Source: a bacterium (lineage in GTDB: Bacteria; Actinomycetota; Acidimicrobiia; Acidimicrobiales; Bin134). Taken from it: 64,000 bases of DNA. Positions 33,071 through 43,300 of the stretch are shown here, one piece after another. A program made the position numbers and the translations under genes. The notes below the pieces were generated by a model. It ran no database searches and was not told where the DNA came from. It was given only the letters and a program-made list of their open reading frames with translations. The first letter of the stretch is position 1. Each line of letters starts with the position of its first letter. Location: assembly GCA_026705465.1 (NCBI GenBank), contig JAPPAP010000025.1, positions 365,566 through 429,565 on the forward strand. Direction: 5' to 3'.

Positions 33071-33826
33071 TTACACCAGCGGCCAGGGATGACGGCGGCC
33101 GCTGGGGTCGATGGGAAAGTGGCCCTCGCCTACTAGGGCGCTCGTTCGGGTCATCAGGGCGTCGCGCTCCAGCAGCGAGAGCAGGTCGGCGACGTCAGGA
33201 GGCAGGCCATCGTTGAGCAGACGGGCCGCGTCGGCGGCCAGATCGGCGGGCAAGGGCTCGCCAGCCCATTCCCAGATAACGGTGCGGAGCTTGAATTCGC
33301 AGTGGAACGACAGCCCGTTGTCGATGGCGTAGAGCCTTCCGTCTTCTCCAAGGAGAATGTGGCCCCCCTTGCGATCGGTGCTGTTGATGATGAAGTCGAA
33401 CGCGCACAGCCGCTGGAACCACCGATGGTGGGCAGGTTCCTCCCGCAAGGTGAAGTAGTGCTCGTCGTAGTCGGTGGGCACGTAGAGCTGCACTGATCCT
33501 TCGCCGAGAGGCCCGTCACGCAAGACGGTGGGCGGGATCAGCTCCCAGCCCAGTGCTTTGGATAGCTCGAAGGCGGCGATCTCCCGCTTGTGCAGTCCCG
33601 AGGGGAAGTCCCAAAGAGGCCGCTCTCCCTGTACTGGCTTGTACACCCCTTGGATGATGGGCGCATTGGGAGCGTGGACATCGACCAGGAAGGTCATGTT
33701 CGAGCTCCACGGCATCCGCCCCAGCACCTCCAACTCACCGGTAGTAAGCATTTCGACTGCTACCTCGTCATCAAGGGCAGGGCGTTCGCGAAACGGCGAC
33801 TCGGTATTCGACTGGGACTGGCTCAT
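33071..33826 (-). CDS. SCO1664 family protein (PI3/4-kinase-like fold)
   Basis: [57 protein letters not shown] overlap with upstream gene. Confidence 0.8.
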   Translation of the reverse strand: MSQSQSNTESPFRERPALDDEVAVEMLTTGELEVLGRMPWSSNMTFLVDVHAPNAPIIQGVYKPVQGERPLWDFPSGLHKREIAAFELSKALGWELIPPTVLRDGPLGEGSVQLYVPTDYDEHYFTLREEPAHHRWFQRLCAFDFIINSTDRKGGHILLGEDGRLYAIDNGLSFHCEFKLRTVIWEWAGEPLPADLAADAARLLNDGLPPDVADLLSLLERDALMTRTSALVGEGHFPIDPSGRRHPWPLV

Positions 33827-34317
33827 CAGTTGGAGCAGGGGCACCAGGTGCCGTCGTCGTTGAGGGGGGCGCCGCAGTAGCGGCACGGAGGGCGACCCGC
33901 GGCTACCACTTGTCGGGCTCGGGCCACGAAGCCAGCGACCTGACCCTGGGTAATCCGGAATCGGGCCGTGGCCGGGTCGGCGGGTTCGTCCTCGGCCTGC
34001 ATCTCCGTGGCCATGACCAGCATCCGGTCGGCGTCAGGGTCGTAGCCGATGCCGATATCGCCCACCGTCCACTCGGCCTCCACCGGATCGATCAGGCCGA
34101 TGTCGGCCTCGGGCTCGATGGAATCGGGGTCATCGCTGATCTCCCGGAGGGCCCCGGCCAGATATTCGGCTAACGCGGCCACCTGCTGCTTCTCCAGCTT
34201 CAGCGACACCAGCGTGCCGGTGATGCCGGCCTGGAGATAGAACACCCGCTGGCCGGGGGGACCAATGGTGCCCACCGTGAAGTGCTCGAGGTCGTTCAGG
34301 TCGAAGGAAGCGCTCAC
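33826..34317 (-). CDS. DUF3090 family protein
   Basis: FTVGTIGPPGQRVFYLQAG; C-terminal CRYCGAPLNDDGTWCPC zinc-ribbon-like end. Confidence 0.8.
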   Translation of the reverse strand: MSASFDLNDLEHFTVGTIGPPGQRVFYLQAGITGTLVSLKLEKQQVAALAEYLAGALREISDDPDSIEPEADIGLIDPVEAEWTVGDIGIGYDPDADRMLVMATEMQAEDEPADPATARFRITQGQVAGFVARARQVVAAGRPPCRYCGAPLNDDGTWCPCSN

Positions 34318-34958
34318 GAGGGAGCCAGCGCCTTCAGGTCGGCCGTGCTGTTGACGGCCAGCACCAGCGGGCCGTCGGGCGTATAGAGGATGGCGGTAAT
34401 CGAACAGGGCGACACGACGATCCGCTGGAACATGTCCAGATGGGCGCCCGAGGCGTGCGACACCGCAGCCTTGATGGTGTCGGCATGCGACACCGCCACC
34501 ACCGTCGATCCCGGGTGGCGGGCCACCAGCGCCTGAACGGCGGCGGTCATCCGGGTCTGCATCTCAGCGAAGGATTCCCCTCCGGGGAAGCGGAAGCTGC
34601 TGGGGGTGCGCTGCACCTGGCGCCAGTCCCGGCGACGGCGCAGATCGCTGAGACGGCGACCGGTCCACTTGCCGAAGTCGCACTCGTTGAGGCTGTCGAG
34701 CACGCGTACCCGTCGGCCCACCGCGCGGGCGATGGGGGAAGCGGTCTCTTGGGCCCGCTCCATGGGCGAGGCGTACACGGCGTCAATGCGTTTTGGGCCC
34801 AGGGCGGCGATGCGGGCTGCGGCCTGCTCGGCCTGCTCGCGGCCCCGTTCGCTGAGGTGCAGGCCCGGGGCCCGTCCGGGCAGCACCGCGCCGGTGGTGG
34901 GGGTTTGCCCATGGCGCACGAACAGCACCATGGTTGGCTTTGGAGTCTTACTGGCCAT
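34314..34958 (-). CDS. Histidine phosphatase, MSMEG_4193-type
   Basis: VLFVRHGQTPTTGAVLPGRAPGLHLSERGREQAEQAA; SPMERAQETA; AVSHADTIKA. Confidence 0.88.
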   Translation of the reverse strand: MASKTPKPTMVLFVRHGQTPTTGAVLPGRAPGLHLSERGREQAEQAAARIAALGPKRIDAVYASPMERAQETASPIARAVGRRVRVLDSLNECDFGKWTGRRLSDLRRRRDWRQVQRTPSSFRFPGGESFAEMQTRMTAAVQALVARHPGSTVVAVSHADTIKAAVSHASGAHLDMFQRIVVSPCSITAILYTPDGPLVLAVNSTADLKALAPS

Positions 34959-35035
34959 TTGCTCTGTGGATTCTGGATTTCGCCGGGAGTTCGGATTGAC
35001 AGTAATTGCCGGCCATTTCCTCTAGCTTGCCCGTC

Positions 35036-35713
35036 GTGGGCTCAATAGACACATTTGGCGAACTGGCCGCCGATGTTATCGGGTGCCGGGCCTGTCCCCG
35101 GTTGGTGGACTGGCGTGAAGAAGTGGCTGCGGTCAAGCGGGCCGCATTTCGGGATTGGACCTACTGGGGCCGACCAGTGCCGGGTTTCGGCGACCCCGAG
35201 GCTCGCATCGTGGTGGTGGGTTTGGCTCCGGCGGCCCACGGGGCCAACCGCACCGGGCGCATGTTCACCGGCGATCGCTCGGGCGACTTCCTGTATGCCT
35301 CGCTGCACCGAATGGGACTGGCCAACCAACCCAACGCCACCGACCGGGATGACGGGCTGATACTGCGCGATGCCTACATCACTGCCCCGGTACGGTGCGC
35401 GCCGCCCCAAAACAAGCCCACGCCTGCCGAGCGAGATGCCTGCCGACCGTTCCTGGTGCGGGAGCTGGCCCTGCTACGCCGGGCCAGGGTGTTCGTGGCC
35501 TTGGGGGCTATCGGCTACGGGGCGGTGGCAGCTGAGCTCGGGGTGCGGCCTCGGCCCAAGTTCGCCCACGGATTGGAAGCGCCCGCCCCCGGCGGTCAGA
35601 CAGTGGTGTGCTCCTACCATGTGAGCCAGCAGAACACCTTTACCGGCCGGCTCACTGAAGACATGCTCGACGATGTATTCGCCCGGGCCCTGGTGGTGGC
35701 CGACGCTGCCTAG
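35036..35713 (+). CDS. Uracil-DNA glycosylase, family 5-like
   Basis: IGCRACPRLVDWRE; VVVGLAPAAHGANRTGRMFTGDRSGDFLY; CSYHVSQQNTFTGRLT. GTG 35036 start supported by TAGCTT box 7 nt upstream. Confidence 0.88.
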   Translation: MGSIDTFGELAADVIGCRACPRLVDWREEVAAVKRAAFRDWTYWGRPVPGFGDPEARIVVVGLAPAAHGANRTGRMFTGDRSGDFLYASLHRMGLANQPNATDRDDGLILRDAYITAPVRCAPPQNKPTPAERDACRPFLVRELALLRRARVFVALGAIGYGAVAAELGVRPRPKFAHGLEAPAPGGQTVVCSYHVSQQNTFTGRLTEDMLDDVFARALVVADAA

Positions 35714-35763
35714 TCCCAGGAATGGTTCGCGAATTCGTGGGGGAGGGGGATACCGTTGGGGCC

Positions 35764-36135
35764 GTGACGAAGGCCCGATTGATCGCAGTATTGGCTGCGG
35801 TGTTCCTGGTGGCGGCCGCTTGCGGAAGCTCGGGAGCCCCCACCTCCTACAGCGATAATCCCGCCGACTACAAGGGCGAGCCAAACGTAGGCCAAGCCGA
35901 GCGCAATTTCCGCGACGGCTGCGAAGAAGCTGGCTTGGACGATCTGGATCAACAGGTGCAGCAGAACCTGGCCGATGTGTGCAAGTGCGGTTTCGACCAG
36001 ATTAAGGACGCCTTGACGTTCGAGGAGTTCAAGGGACTCGACGACGATCTGCGCAGCGACATCAACGCTGGTCTGACCGAAGAAGTGAACCAGATCATGC
36101 GTCAGTGCATCCTGGAGGAATCCGGCCTCGGTTAG
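35764..36135 (+). CDS. Small secreted lipoprotein of unknown function
   Basis: Lipobox VFLVAAACGSSG; conserved Cys; GTG 35764 with TACCGT box 7 nt upstream. Confidence 0.6.
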   Translation: MTKARLIAVLAAVFLVAAACGSSGAPTSYSDNPADYKGEPNVGQAERNFRDGCEEAGLDDLDQQVQQNLADVCKCGFDQIKDALTFEEFKGLDDDLRSDINAGLTEEVNQIMRQCILEESGLG

Positions 36136-36157
36136 CTGACTGCCCCAGAAGAGTCCC

Positions 36158-37288
36158 TCAAACCCCTATCCGGACCGTGCTCTCGGCCCACTCGGGCCAG
36201 CGTTGACGGCTCTTGGCGGCCAGCTTGTGCATCAGCGCCACCGCTCCGGGATCGTCGTCTCCCGGCCGGGCCTGGATCACGCCGTCCTCCAACATGGCGT
36301 TGATAACGGCCCGCCCCAGTTCGGTGCGGACCACGGTGAGGGTCCAGTCGGAGGCGTCGCCTATGCCACCGGTGGAGATATCAGCGTGCTCAGCTGCGAA
36401 ATCAGGGCATAGGTTGCAGCCCTCCCGGGTCCAGGCGTGGCACTCCTTGAGGTTTATCTCGTGATATTCGCCGTTCTTCATCCACACCTGGAACACGCCT
36501 TTGATGTTCATCTTGGCAATTTGGTCGGTGGGCAGGCCGTACTTCACCCAAAACAACTCCTCGAACATGGAATCGTCGAAGCTCTTTGAGCACAACAGCC
36601 CGATGTTCAGCTTGATGGGACGGCCTACCTTGCCCACCTTGCGGTTCCACATCACCGGTCCGATAGAGGTCTGGCAGCTCATCCCCACCAGGGCCAGGCG
36701 CTCCAGCCCCTGCTCTTTGGCCTCCCGGTAGGCCAGCGGGTTGGCCGAGTAGGTGTAGCGGCTGCCGGCACCCCGCAGCACCTCCTCCCGGTTGACGGCC
36801 AGGCCGGGCACGGCCTTCCAGCCGTCGGTATCGCCGCCCTCCAAGAACGAGGTGAGGGCGCCGTCGATCACGTCGTTTTCCAGGCACCAGATCAAGATGG
36901 CCGACACCAAGCCGCCGTCTTGGCCAACCTCGTACACGTAGTCGTCGGAGGCCCGTACCAGCAGGATGTCGCTGTAGATACCCGACACCTCGTCTTCATT
37001 GCGGATGCGACCGAACAGATGCTCGTCGGCCTCCGCCTCCCAGGTGCGGAACCGGGGACAGGCCCGGGTGCAGGAGGTGCACCCCTTTTGGCCGTGGATG
37101 CAGTCGGACAGGCCCAGCTCCTCCTCCAGGTGGAAGGGCTTGTACTGGCCCGGCTCGTGCTTGTAGCCGATCACGTCATGAGGGCAGGCGATCACGCAGC
37201 CCGCGCAGCCGGTGCACAGCCCCGTGTCGATGACCTCTTCATAGAGTTCTTTCCACTGGTGCGTCCAGCGAACCTTGGCCTCAGCCAT
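36158..37288 (-). CDS. Coenzyme F420 hydrogenase/dehydrogenase beta subunit-like (FrhB) iron-sulfur protein
   Basis: CTGCAGCVIACPHDVIGY and CIHGQKGCTSCTRACP ferredoxin-like motifs; QDGGLVSAILIWCLENDVIDGAL; DFAAEHADISTGGIGD. Confidence 0.82.
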   Translation of the reverse strand: MAEAKVRWTHQWKELYEEVIDTGLCTGCAGCVIACPHDVIGYKHEPGQYKPFHLEEELGLSDCIHGQKGCTSCTRACPRFRTWEAEADEHLFGRIRNEDEVSGIYSDILLVRASDDYVYEVGQDGGLVSAILIWCLENDVIDGALTSFLEGGDTDGWKAVPGLAVNREEVLRGAGSRYTYSANPLAYREAKEQGLERLALVGMSCQTSIGPVMWNRKVGKVGRPIKLNIGLLCSKSFDDSMFEELFWVKYGLPTDQIAKMNIKGVFQVWMKNGEYHEINLKECHAWTREGCNLCPDFAAEHADISTGGIGDASDWTLTVVRTELGRAVINAMLEDGVIQARPGDDDPGAVALMHKLAAKSRQRWPEWAESTVRIGV

Positions 37289-37372
37289 GGTGAGACTTTG
37301 CCACGCCAATCAAGTCAGAGACTCATCATGCCTGGCCCTGACCGCCAACGACCTCGGTCAGATCCACGAAAG

Positions 37373-37445
37373 CGCCCACGGCAGGATTCGAACCTGCGAC
37401 CCCTTGCTCCGGAGGCAAGTGCTCTATCCCCTGAGCTACGTGGGC
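37373..37445 (-). tRNA. tRNA-Arg(CCG)
   Basis: Reverse strand gcccacg/cgtgggc acceptor, cttgc-ctCCGga-gcaag anticodon arm, gcaggttcgaatcctgc T-arm. Confidence 0.93.
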
Positions 37446-37495
37446 AGTAACTGGGTGAGTATAGCTAGCGGGTGGCCTCTACCATTGTTGAGTTC

Positions 37496-39118
37496 ATGGC
37501 CGACATCCGCACCTCCCTTTCTGATGCCCTGCGTGCCGCGCTCGCAGCGACAGGGATCGACCAGCCTGGTGACTTCCAGGTCGGATTGGAGCGCCCGGCG
37601 CGGCGCGAGCACGGGGACTGGTCGTCCAATGCCGCGCTGGCCATCGCCAAGGGGGCAGGGCGCAATCCGCGGGAGTTGGCGGTGGAGCTAGCCGCTTGGC
37701 TTGAGCGGAATCGGCCCGAGCATGTGGCCGAGGTAAGTGTGGCCGGTCCGGGGTTCGTCAACTTCACGCTGGCGCCAAGCTGGTTGCACAGTGTGGTGGT
37801 CGATGCAGTGGCGGCCGGTACCGAGGACTATGGGCGCCAGAACCTGGGCCAGGGCCGCACGGTGATCGTGGAGTTTGTGAGCGCCAACCCCACCGGTCCG
37901 GTCCACGCCGGGCACGGCCGGGGAGCGGCTTATGGCGACGCGGTGGCCCGACTGCTGGAATGGTGCGGCTACGACGTGGAGCGGGAGTTCTACATCAACG
38001 ACCGGGGCACGCAGATGGATCTGTACGCCGCCTCTTTAGCCGCGGTCCAGGCTGGGGAGCCGGTGCCTGAGGACGGCTACAACGGCCAGTACATCGCTGA
38101 ATGGGCCGCGGAGATGCCGGCCGACGCCGACGCCCGCCAGTGGGGGCGGGAGCGAGCGTTGGCCGACCAGCGGGATGTTCTGGGCTCGATGGCGGTCTCG
38201 TTCGACACTTGGTCCAGCGAGCAGGCGTTGGTGGACTCCGGAGCCATCGACGACGCGCTGGCCGCCCTTGACGCGGCCGGAGCCTCCTACGAATCGGACG
38301 GAGCTATGTGGCTGCGATCCAGCGACCACGGCGACGACAAGGATCGGGTGTTGATCAAGTCCGATGGCGAATACACCTACCTGTTGCCCGACATCGCCTA
38401 TCACCGCGACAAGCTTGATCGAGCCGGCTCAGAGGGACTGCTCATCAACGTATGGGGGGCCGACCACCACGGGTATGTGGCCCGGATGAAGGCGGCCATG
38501 GCCGCACTGGGTTGCAATCCCGCCAGCTTGGAGGTGGTGGTGACCCAGCTCGTGCGCTTGGAACGCGATGGCGAAGAGGTGCGGCTGTCCAAGCGCACCG
38601 GTGACATCATCGAGCTGCGCGAGGTGATCGACGAGGTGGGCGCCGACGCGGCTCGGTTCACGTATCTCCTCCAGTCGATGGACACCGCGCCGACTTTCGA
38701 CCTGGCCAAGGCGGCGGCCCAGGTGATGGAGAACCCGGTGTTCTACGTGCAGATGGCTCACGCCCGGGTGTGCTCTATCGCGGCCCGGGCCCAAGCCGAC
38801 GGGGTGGAGCGGCTGAGCATCGACCAGGTGGACTTGGGCGTGCTGGTCCACGAGCGGGAACTGGAGATGATGCGCCAGCTCTCCACACTGGGCGAAGTGA
38901 TCGCGGCCGCGGCCGAAGAGCGCGCCCCGCATCGGGTTACCGCGTGGCTGCGGGACTTTGCCGCTGCGGTCCACAGCTTCTACCACGACTGCTATGTGGT
39001 GGGCACCGGCATCGCCCCCGAACTGACCCAAGCCCGCCTTGTGTTGATCGACGCCGCCCGGGTGGGCCTGGCCGTCGGCCTCGGCACCTTGGGCGTGAGT
39101 GCACCGGAGTCGATGTAG
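37496..39118 (+). CDS. argS: Arginyl-tRNA synthetase
   Basis: VEFVSANPTGPVHAGHGRGAAYGDAVARLLEWCGYDVEREFYINDRGTQM; LSKRTGDIIEL; start ATG 37496 (alternative GTG 37472). Confidence 0.95.
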   Translation: MADIRTSLSDALRAALAATGIDQPGDFQVGLERPARREHGDWSSNAALAIAKGAGRNPRELAVELAAWLERNRPEHVAEVSVAGPGFVNFTLAPSWLHSVVVDAVAAGTEDYGRQNLGQGRTVIVEFVSANPTGPVHAGHGRGAAYGDAVARLLEWCGYDVEREFYINDRGTQMDLYAASLAAVQAGEPVPEDGYNGQYIAEWAAEMPADADARQWGRERALADQRDVLGSMAVSFDTWSSEQALVDSGAIDDALAALDAAGASYESDGAMWLRSSDHGDDKDRVLIKSDGEYTYLLPDIAYHRDKLDRAGSEGLLINVWGADHHGYVARMKAAMAALGCNPASLEVVVTQLVRLERDGEEVRLSKRTGDIIELREVIDEVGADAARFTYLLQSMDTAPTFDLAKAAAQVMENPVFYVQMAHARVCSIAARAQADGVERLSIDQVDLGVLVHERELEMMRQLSTLGEVIAAAAEERAPHRVTAWLRDFAAAVHSFYHDCYVVGTGIAPELTQARLVLIDAARVGLAVGLGTLGVSAPESM

Positions 39119-40387
39119 ATGTCAGCGTTGCCCCCATACCTCCTCCCCGACAACGCGTCGGTGGACGAACAAGGGCGTCTGTCCATCGCGGGGTGCGATG
39201 CGCTTGAGCTGGCCCGGGAATTCGGCACGCCGCTGTTTGTCTACGACGAAGCCCATATGCGGGAGCGGTGCCGCCAAGCCCGGGCTGCTTTCGGAGGATC
39301 GGTGGCCTACGCCTCCAAGGCGTTCCTGTGCTTGGCAATGGCCCGGCTGATTCACGAAGAGGGTCTCGACCTGGACGTGGCCACCGGGGGAGAGCTGCAT
39401 GTGGCCCAGGCTGCGGGTGTGCCCGGTGAGCGGCTGGTCATGCACGGCAACAACAAGTCGGCCGCCGAGCTCGCTGCCGCGGTCGAGGCCGGGGTGGGCC
39501 GCATCGTGGTGGACTCCTTCGACGAGCTCGACCGGCTCGACGAGCTCCATGCCGCCATTGGGGCCCGCCCCCAAGTGCTGCTGCGGATCACCCCGGGGGT
39601 GGAGGCCCATACCCACGAATACGTGACCACCGGGGTGGACGACACCAAGTTCGGCTTTACTGCCACCACCGGATTGGCCGACGCTGCTATTCGTCGGGCC
39701 CAGGAGGCCGAATCAGTGGAGCTCGTGGGATTGCACGCCCACATCGGCAGTCAGGTGTTCGAGCTGCGCTCCTTCCAGCGGGCAGTGGAAGTTATCGCCG
39801 GATTCGCCCAGCCCTACGGGCTGCCCGAGCTATCGCTGGGCGGCGGCTTGGGCGTGGCCTATGTAGAAGGGGAGTCGGCCCCCACCATCGCCGAATGGGC
39901 GGCGGCCATTGGCGAGGCCTGCCAGTCGGTGGGTTTCACCGCCCCGGTGAGCGTGGAGCCGGGCCGGGCCTTGGTGGCTGCGGCCGCAATCACCCTCTAT
40001 GAGGTGGGCACGATCAAGGAGCTGCCCGGCATTCGAACTTACGTTTCGGTTGACGGGGGCATGAGCGACAACCCCCGCCCGGTGCTCTACGACAGCGGCT
40101 ACGAGACCTTTCTTCCCCGGGCCACCGACCGCGACCGCGACAGGGTGGTGCGGGTGGTGGGCAAGCACTGCGAATCGGGCGATCTCCTGGTACGAGACGG
40201 CCGGGTGCCCAGCGACATCGCAGTGGGCGACATCCTGGCCACCCCGGTTACCGGCGCCTACGGCCACTCCATGGGCTCCAACTACAACAAGGTCCTCCGC
40301 CCCGCCGTGGTGTTCGCCCGAGACGGCGACGCCCGCCTAGTCGTCCGCCGCGAGACCTACGAGGACCTCCTCCGCAACGACGTCTAG
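39119..40387 (+). CDS. lysA: Diaminopimelate decarboxylase
   Basis: VAYASKAFLC; LHAHIGSQVFELRSFQRAVEVI; EPGRALVAAA; LVVRRETYEDLLRNDV. Confidence 0.95.
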   Translation: MSALPPYLLPDNASVDEQGRLSIAGCDALELAREFGTPLFVYDEAHMRERCRQARAAFGGSVAYASKAFLCLAMARLIHEEGLDLDVATGGELHVAQAAGVPGERLVMHGNNKSAAELAAAVEAGVGRIVVDSFDELDRLDELHAAIGARPQVLLRITPGVEAHTHEYVTTGVDDTKFGFTATTGLADAAIRRAQEAESVELVGLHAHIGSQVFELRSFQRAVEVIAGFAQPYGLPELSLGGGLGVAYVEGESAPTIAEWAAAIGEACQSVGFTAPVSVEPGRALVAAAAITLYEVGTIKELPGIRTYVSVDGGMSDNPRPVLYDSGYETFLPRATDRDRDRVVRVVGKHCESGDLLVRDGRVPSDIAVGDILATPVTGAYGHSMGSNYNKVLRPAVVFARDGDARLVVRRETYEDLLRNDV

Positions 40388-43300
40388 CGCGTTTCCCCGG
40401 CGGATACTGCCGCGATCTGGATGATGGTGGGAGAGCCGCTTTGGATGAGATAACCGCGGCCGGGGATGTTGAGAAGAGTGGGGCGGGTGGGGAGCTGGAT
40501 GGTGAACAAGTCGCCGTCGAGAGGGTTGGGCTGGAGCAGGACGCCGGTGCGGGAGAAGCGGATCTCGGAGGTCCAGTGGCCGTAGGCCGTGCGGAGGCGA
40601 TCAGCTCGTCCAGCGGCCACGATGTGCAGGCCGGGGCGGCTGGCGGCGGCCAATGCCTTCAGGTCGCCGTTGGGGTCGGCGACGGTCTCGGCATCATCGA
40701 TCAGCACCAAAGTTGGGGTACTGGTCGCAACGGTGGCGGTTAGCAGTTCGCCGAGGTCGGCAACATGGTGGACGTGATGGCATTCGACCAGCTTCGATCC
40801 TTCGGGGGTGAGGGCGATTACCTGTCCTCCGGCGTCTGCTGCCATCGCGGCCAACAGGGCGAGTGTGGCCGACCGGCCCGAGCGGGCTGGCCCCAAAATG
40901 AGCGCGTGCTCGCTGGGATAGAGGGTGAGCCCGGTCGGAGACAAGGTGTCGTCGCTCAACCCCAGGGGCAGATACCAAGGGGAACCGCTCAAGCGGGCTT
41001 GGTCCAGCTGGCCTGAATCGACCACCGCGGGCAGGCTCAGCACCGGTGGTGGGCCACCGGGTTGGGGGGGAGCGGTGGCGATGGCGGCTACTGCGGCGGC
41101 CAGTCCCCCCTCGGGAACCGCCACCTGTACTTCGAGGCCCGATGGGATGGCGAACCCTCGACCGGGAGGCAGGGCGGCCGGATCGTCCACGGCCACACCC
41201 CATTGGCGGTATAGCGCGGGGTCGCCCAGACGGAACACGAATGTTTGCGGGGTGGCGGTCTGGATGGCCCGGCTCACCTTGGACAGTTGGTCGGCGGCTG
41301 CGGCCAGGAACAGGCCGACCGCCGGTCCTTCGGCCCACACACGCTCCAATGACGACAAGTGACTGTGGTCAGTTACGTTGTCCAGCCCCTTCACTAGGCC
41401 GCCCCAGTTGTCGACCAGGGTCAATACCAGCGGAGATTTCAAAGTCCGACCTCGCCGCAAGCGCTGGTCGAGCTCATCTTCCAGTCGGCGAATGAGCCTC
41501 CGGATGCGATCGCGTTCGTCTGGTCCCACCACTGCGCCACAGTGGGGTAGGTCCTCCAGAGGGGTCAGCTGGCCTGAACCGGAGTCGAAGGTATAGAGGT
41601 GGCATGCTCCGGGAGAGTGGCGACTGGCCAGGGCAATGGCCAGCGATCCCAGCGCAGTGGTGGTGCCACTGCCCGGATTGCCGGCGAAAAGGGCATTGCC
41701 CTGGTCGGGGTCCCACATCAGGGGGTATTGGCACTGCCGGTTGGGGTCGTCGGCCAAGGCGAAGGGCATGCTGGTACTGGTAGCCGGGATGTCGGCTATC
41801 AATTCGTCGAGCAAGATCATCAGGGGTAGCGGATCGGGCCAGGGTCGACGGGGCGGGATGCCATCCCAGCAGTCCCAGGCATTGTTCACTGCCGCGGCCA
41901 GCCGGGCCAGGTCGCTGGGGGTGTCATCATCAGGGGCGGACTCAGGATGGGGCGATGCGATGCCGTCGGGGGCAGGGATGACTCTCGGACCCTGCTTGGC
42001 CGCGCTGACCCCGGTCACCAGGGCGCATTGGAACTCCACCAATTCGCCGGGTCCGAAACGGGCGAAGGCGCGACCAGTTTGGTGCCGACCGATGGCGGCA
42101 GCTTCAGGACTGTCGAGCACGTCGACCGAATCGGCCCCGTCCAACACCCGCAGGGCGATTCGCAGAGCGGCGTTGGTGCGTATGTTTGCGCTGACTGCCC
42201 CTGCCGGGCGCTGGGTTGCCAACACCAAGTGCATGCCCAGGCTGCGGCCTCGCTGAGCCACACTCACCAGTGAGTCCATGAAGCCGGGCAACTCGGTGGC
42301 CAAGGCGGCGAATTCATCGACAATCACCACCAGTCGCGCCAGCGGCACCCAAGTTGTTCTGGCTTCGGAATGAGCCACCACCTGATAGTGGGCCAAATCG
42401 GTGGCCCCCCGGTCTCGAAGCACTTGCTCGCGGTAGCGGAGTTCGGCTTCCAGACAGCGCAGGGCCCGCTCGGCCAACCGGTCGTCCAAATCGGTTACAA
42501 GACCGACTACATGGGGGAGGGAGGCGCAGGCATCGAATGCGCTGCCGCCCTTGTAGTCCACCAGCACGAAATTGACCAGTTCGGGGGAGTAGGTGGCGGC
42601 CAACGTAGCCACTAGCGTGCGCAGCAATTCGCTCTTGCCCGACCCGGTGGTTCCGCCCACCAGGGCATGGGGGCCATCGGAGACCAAGTCGGCTATCAAC
42701 GGTCCGTGCTCGTCGACGCCGATTGGGGCAGCCAGACTGTCAGACCCCTGATTTTGCCGCCACCGCTCGACGACAGCTTCGTCCAGTGTTGGCGAGTCAG
42801 GGATTGGGGCCGAGTCTTTGGGGATGGAGAGGCCGAGGAGGTCGAACAGCGACGAGCGGTCGGGAATGCGGGTACCAGCGCCAGATTGCTCGGGATCTTC
42901 ATAGCGGGCCAGACCGCGGGCGGTGCTTCGAGCCAGACCCAAGCTCATCCCGGCGGCCAACACCGGGCCGAAGGTTTCTTCACGCTGAGACACTTCGACA
43001 GATCCGGACGAATCATGGGCCTCAATGACCGAAGTGGCGGTGGCCGGGAGCTGGTCGACGCTGGAAGCCAGCACGATGGCCGAGGCTGGCCCGCCCAACC
43101 CCTGAAGCAAGGGACGAAGTGGCGGTGTCCGACCGGTAGCCAGGTTCTCACCGTCGACCACCACCAGCAGCTGCGGCCAGTGGGCCTTTTCCTGCCGACC
43201 CCAGGCTTCGACCAGTTCGGCCGCGGCCTTGGCCGCTGCGAGGCGGTGCTCAGCGAAGAGGCAAGGTTGGCCTATGGCCGGATGGACGGTGTGGGGCAAC

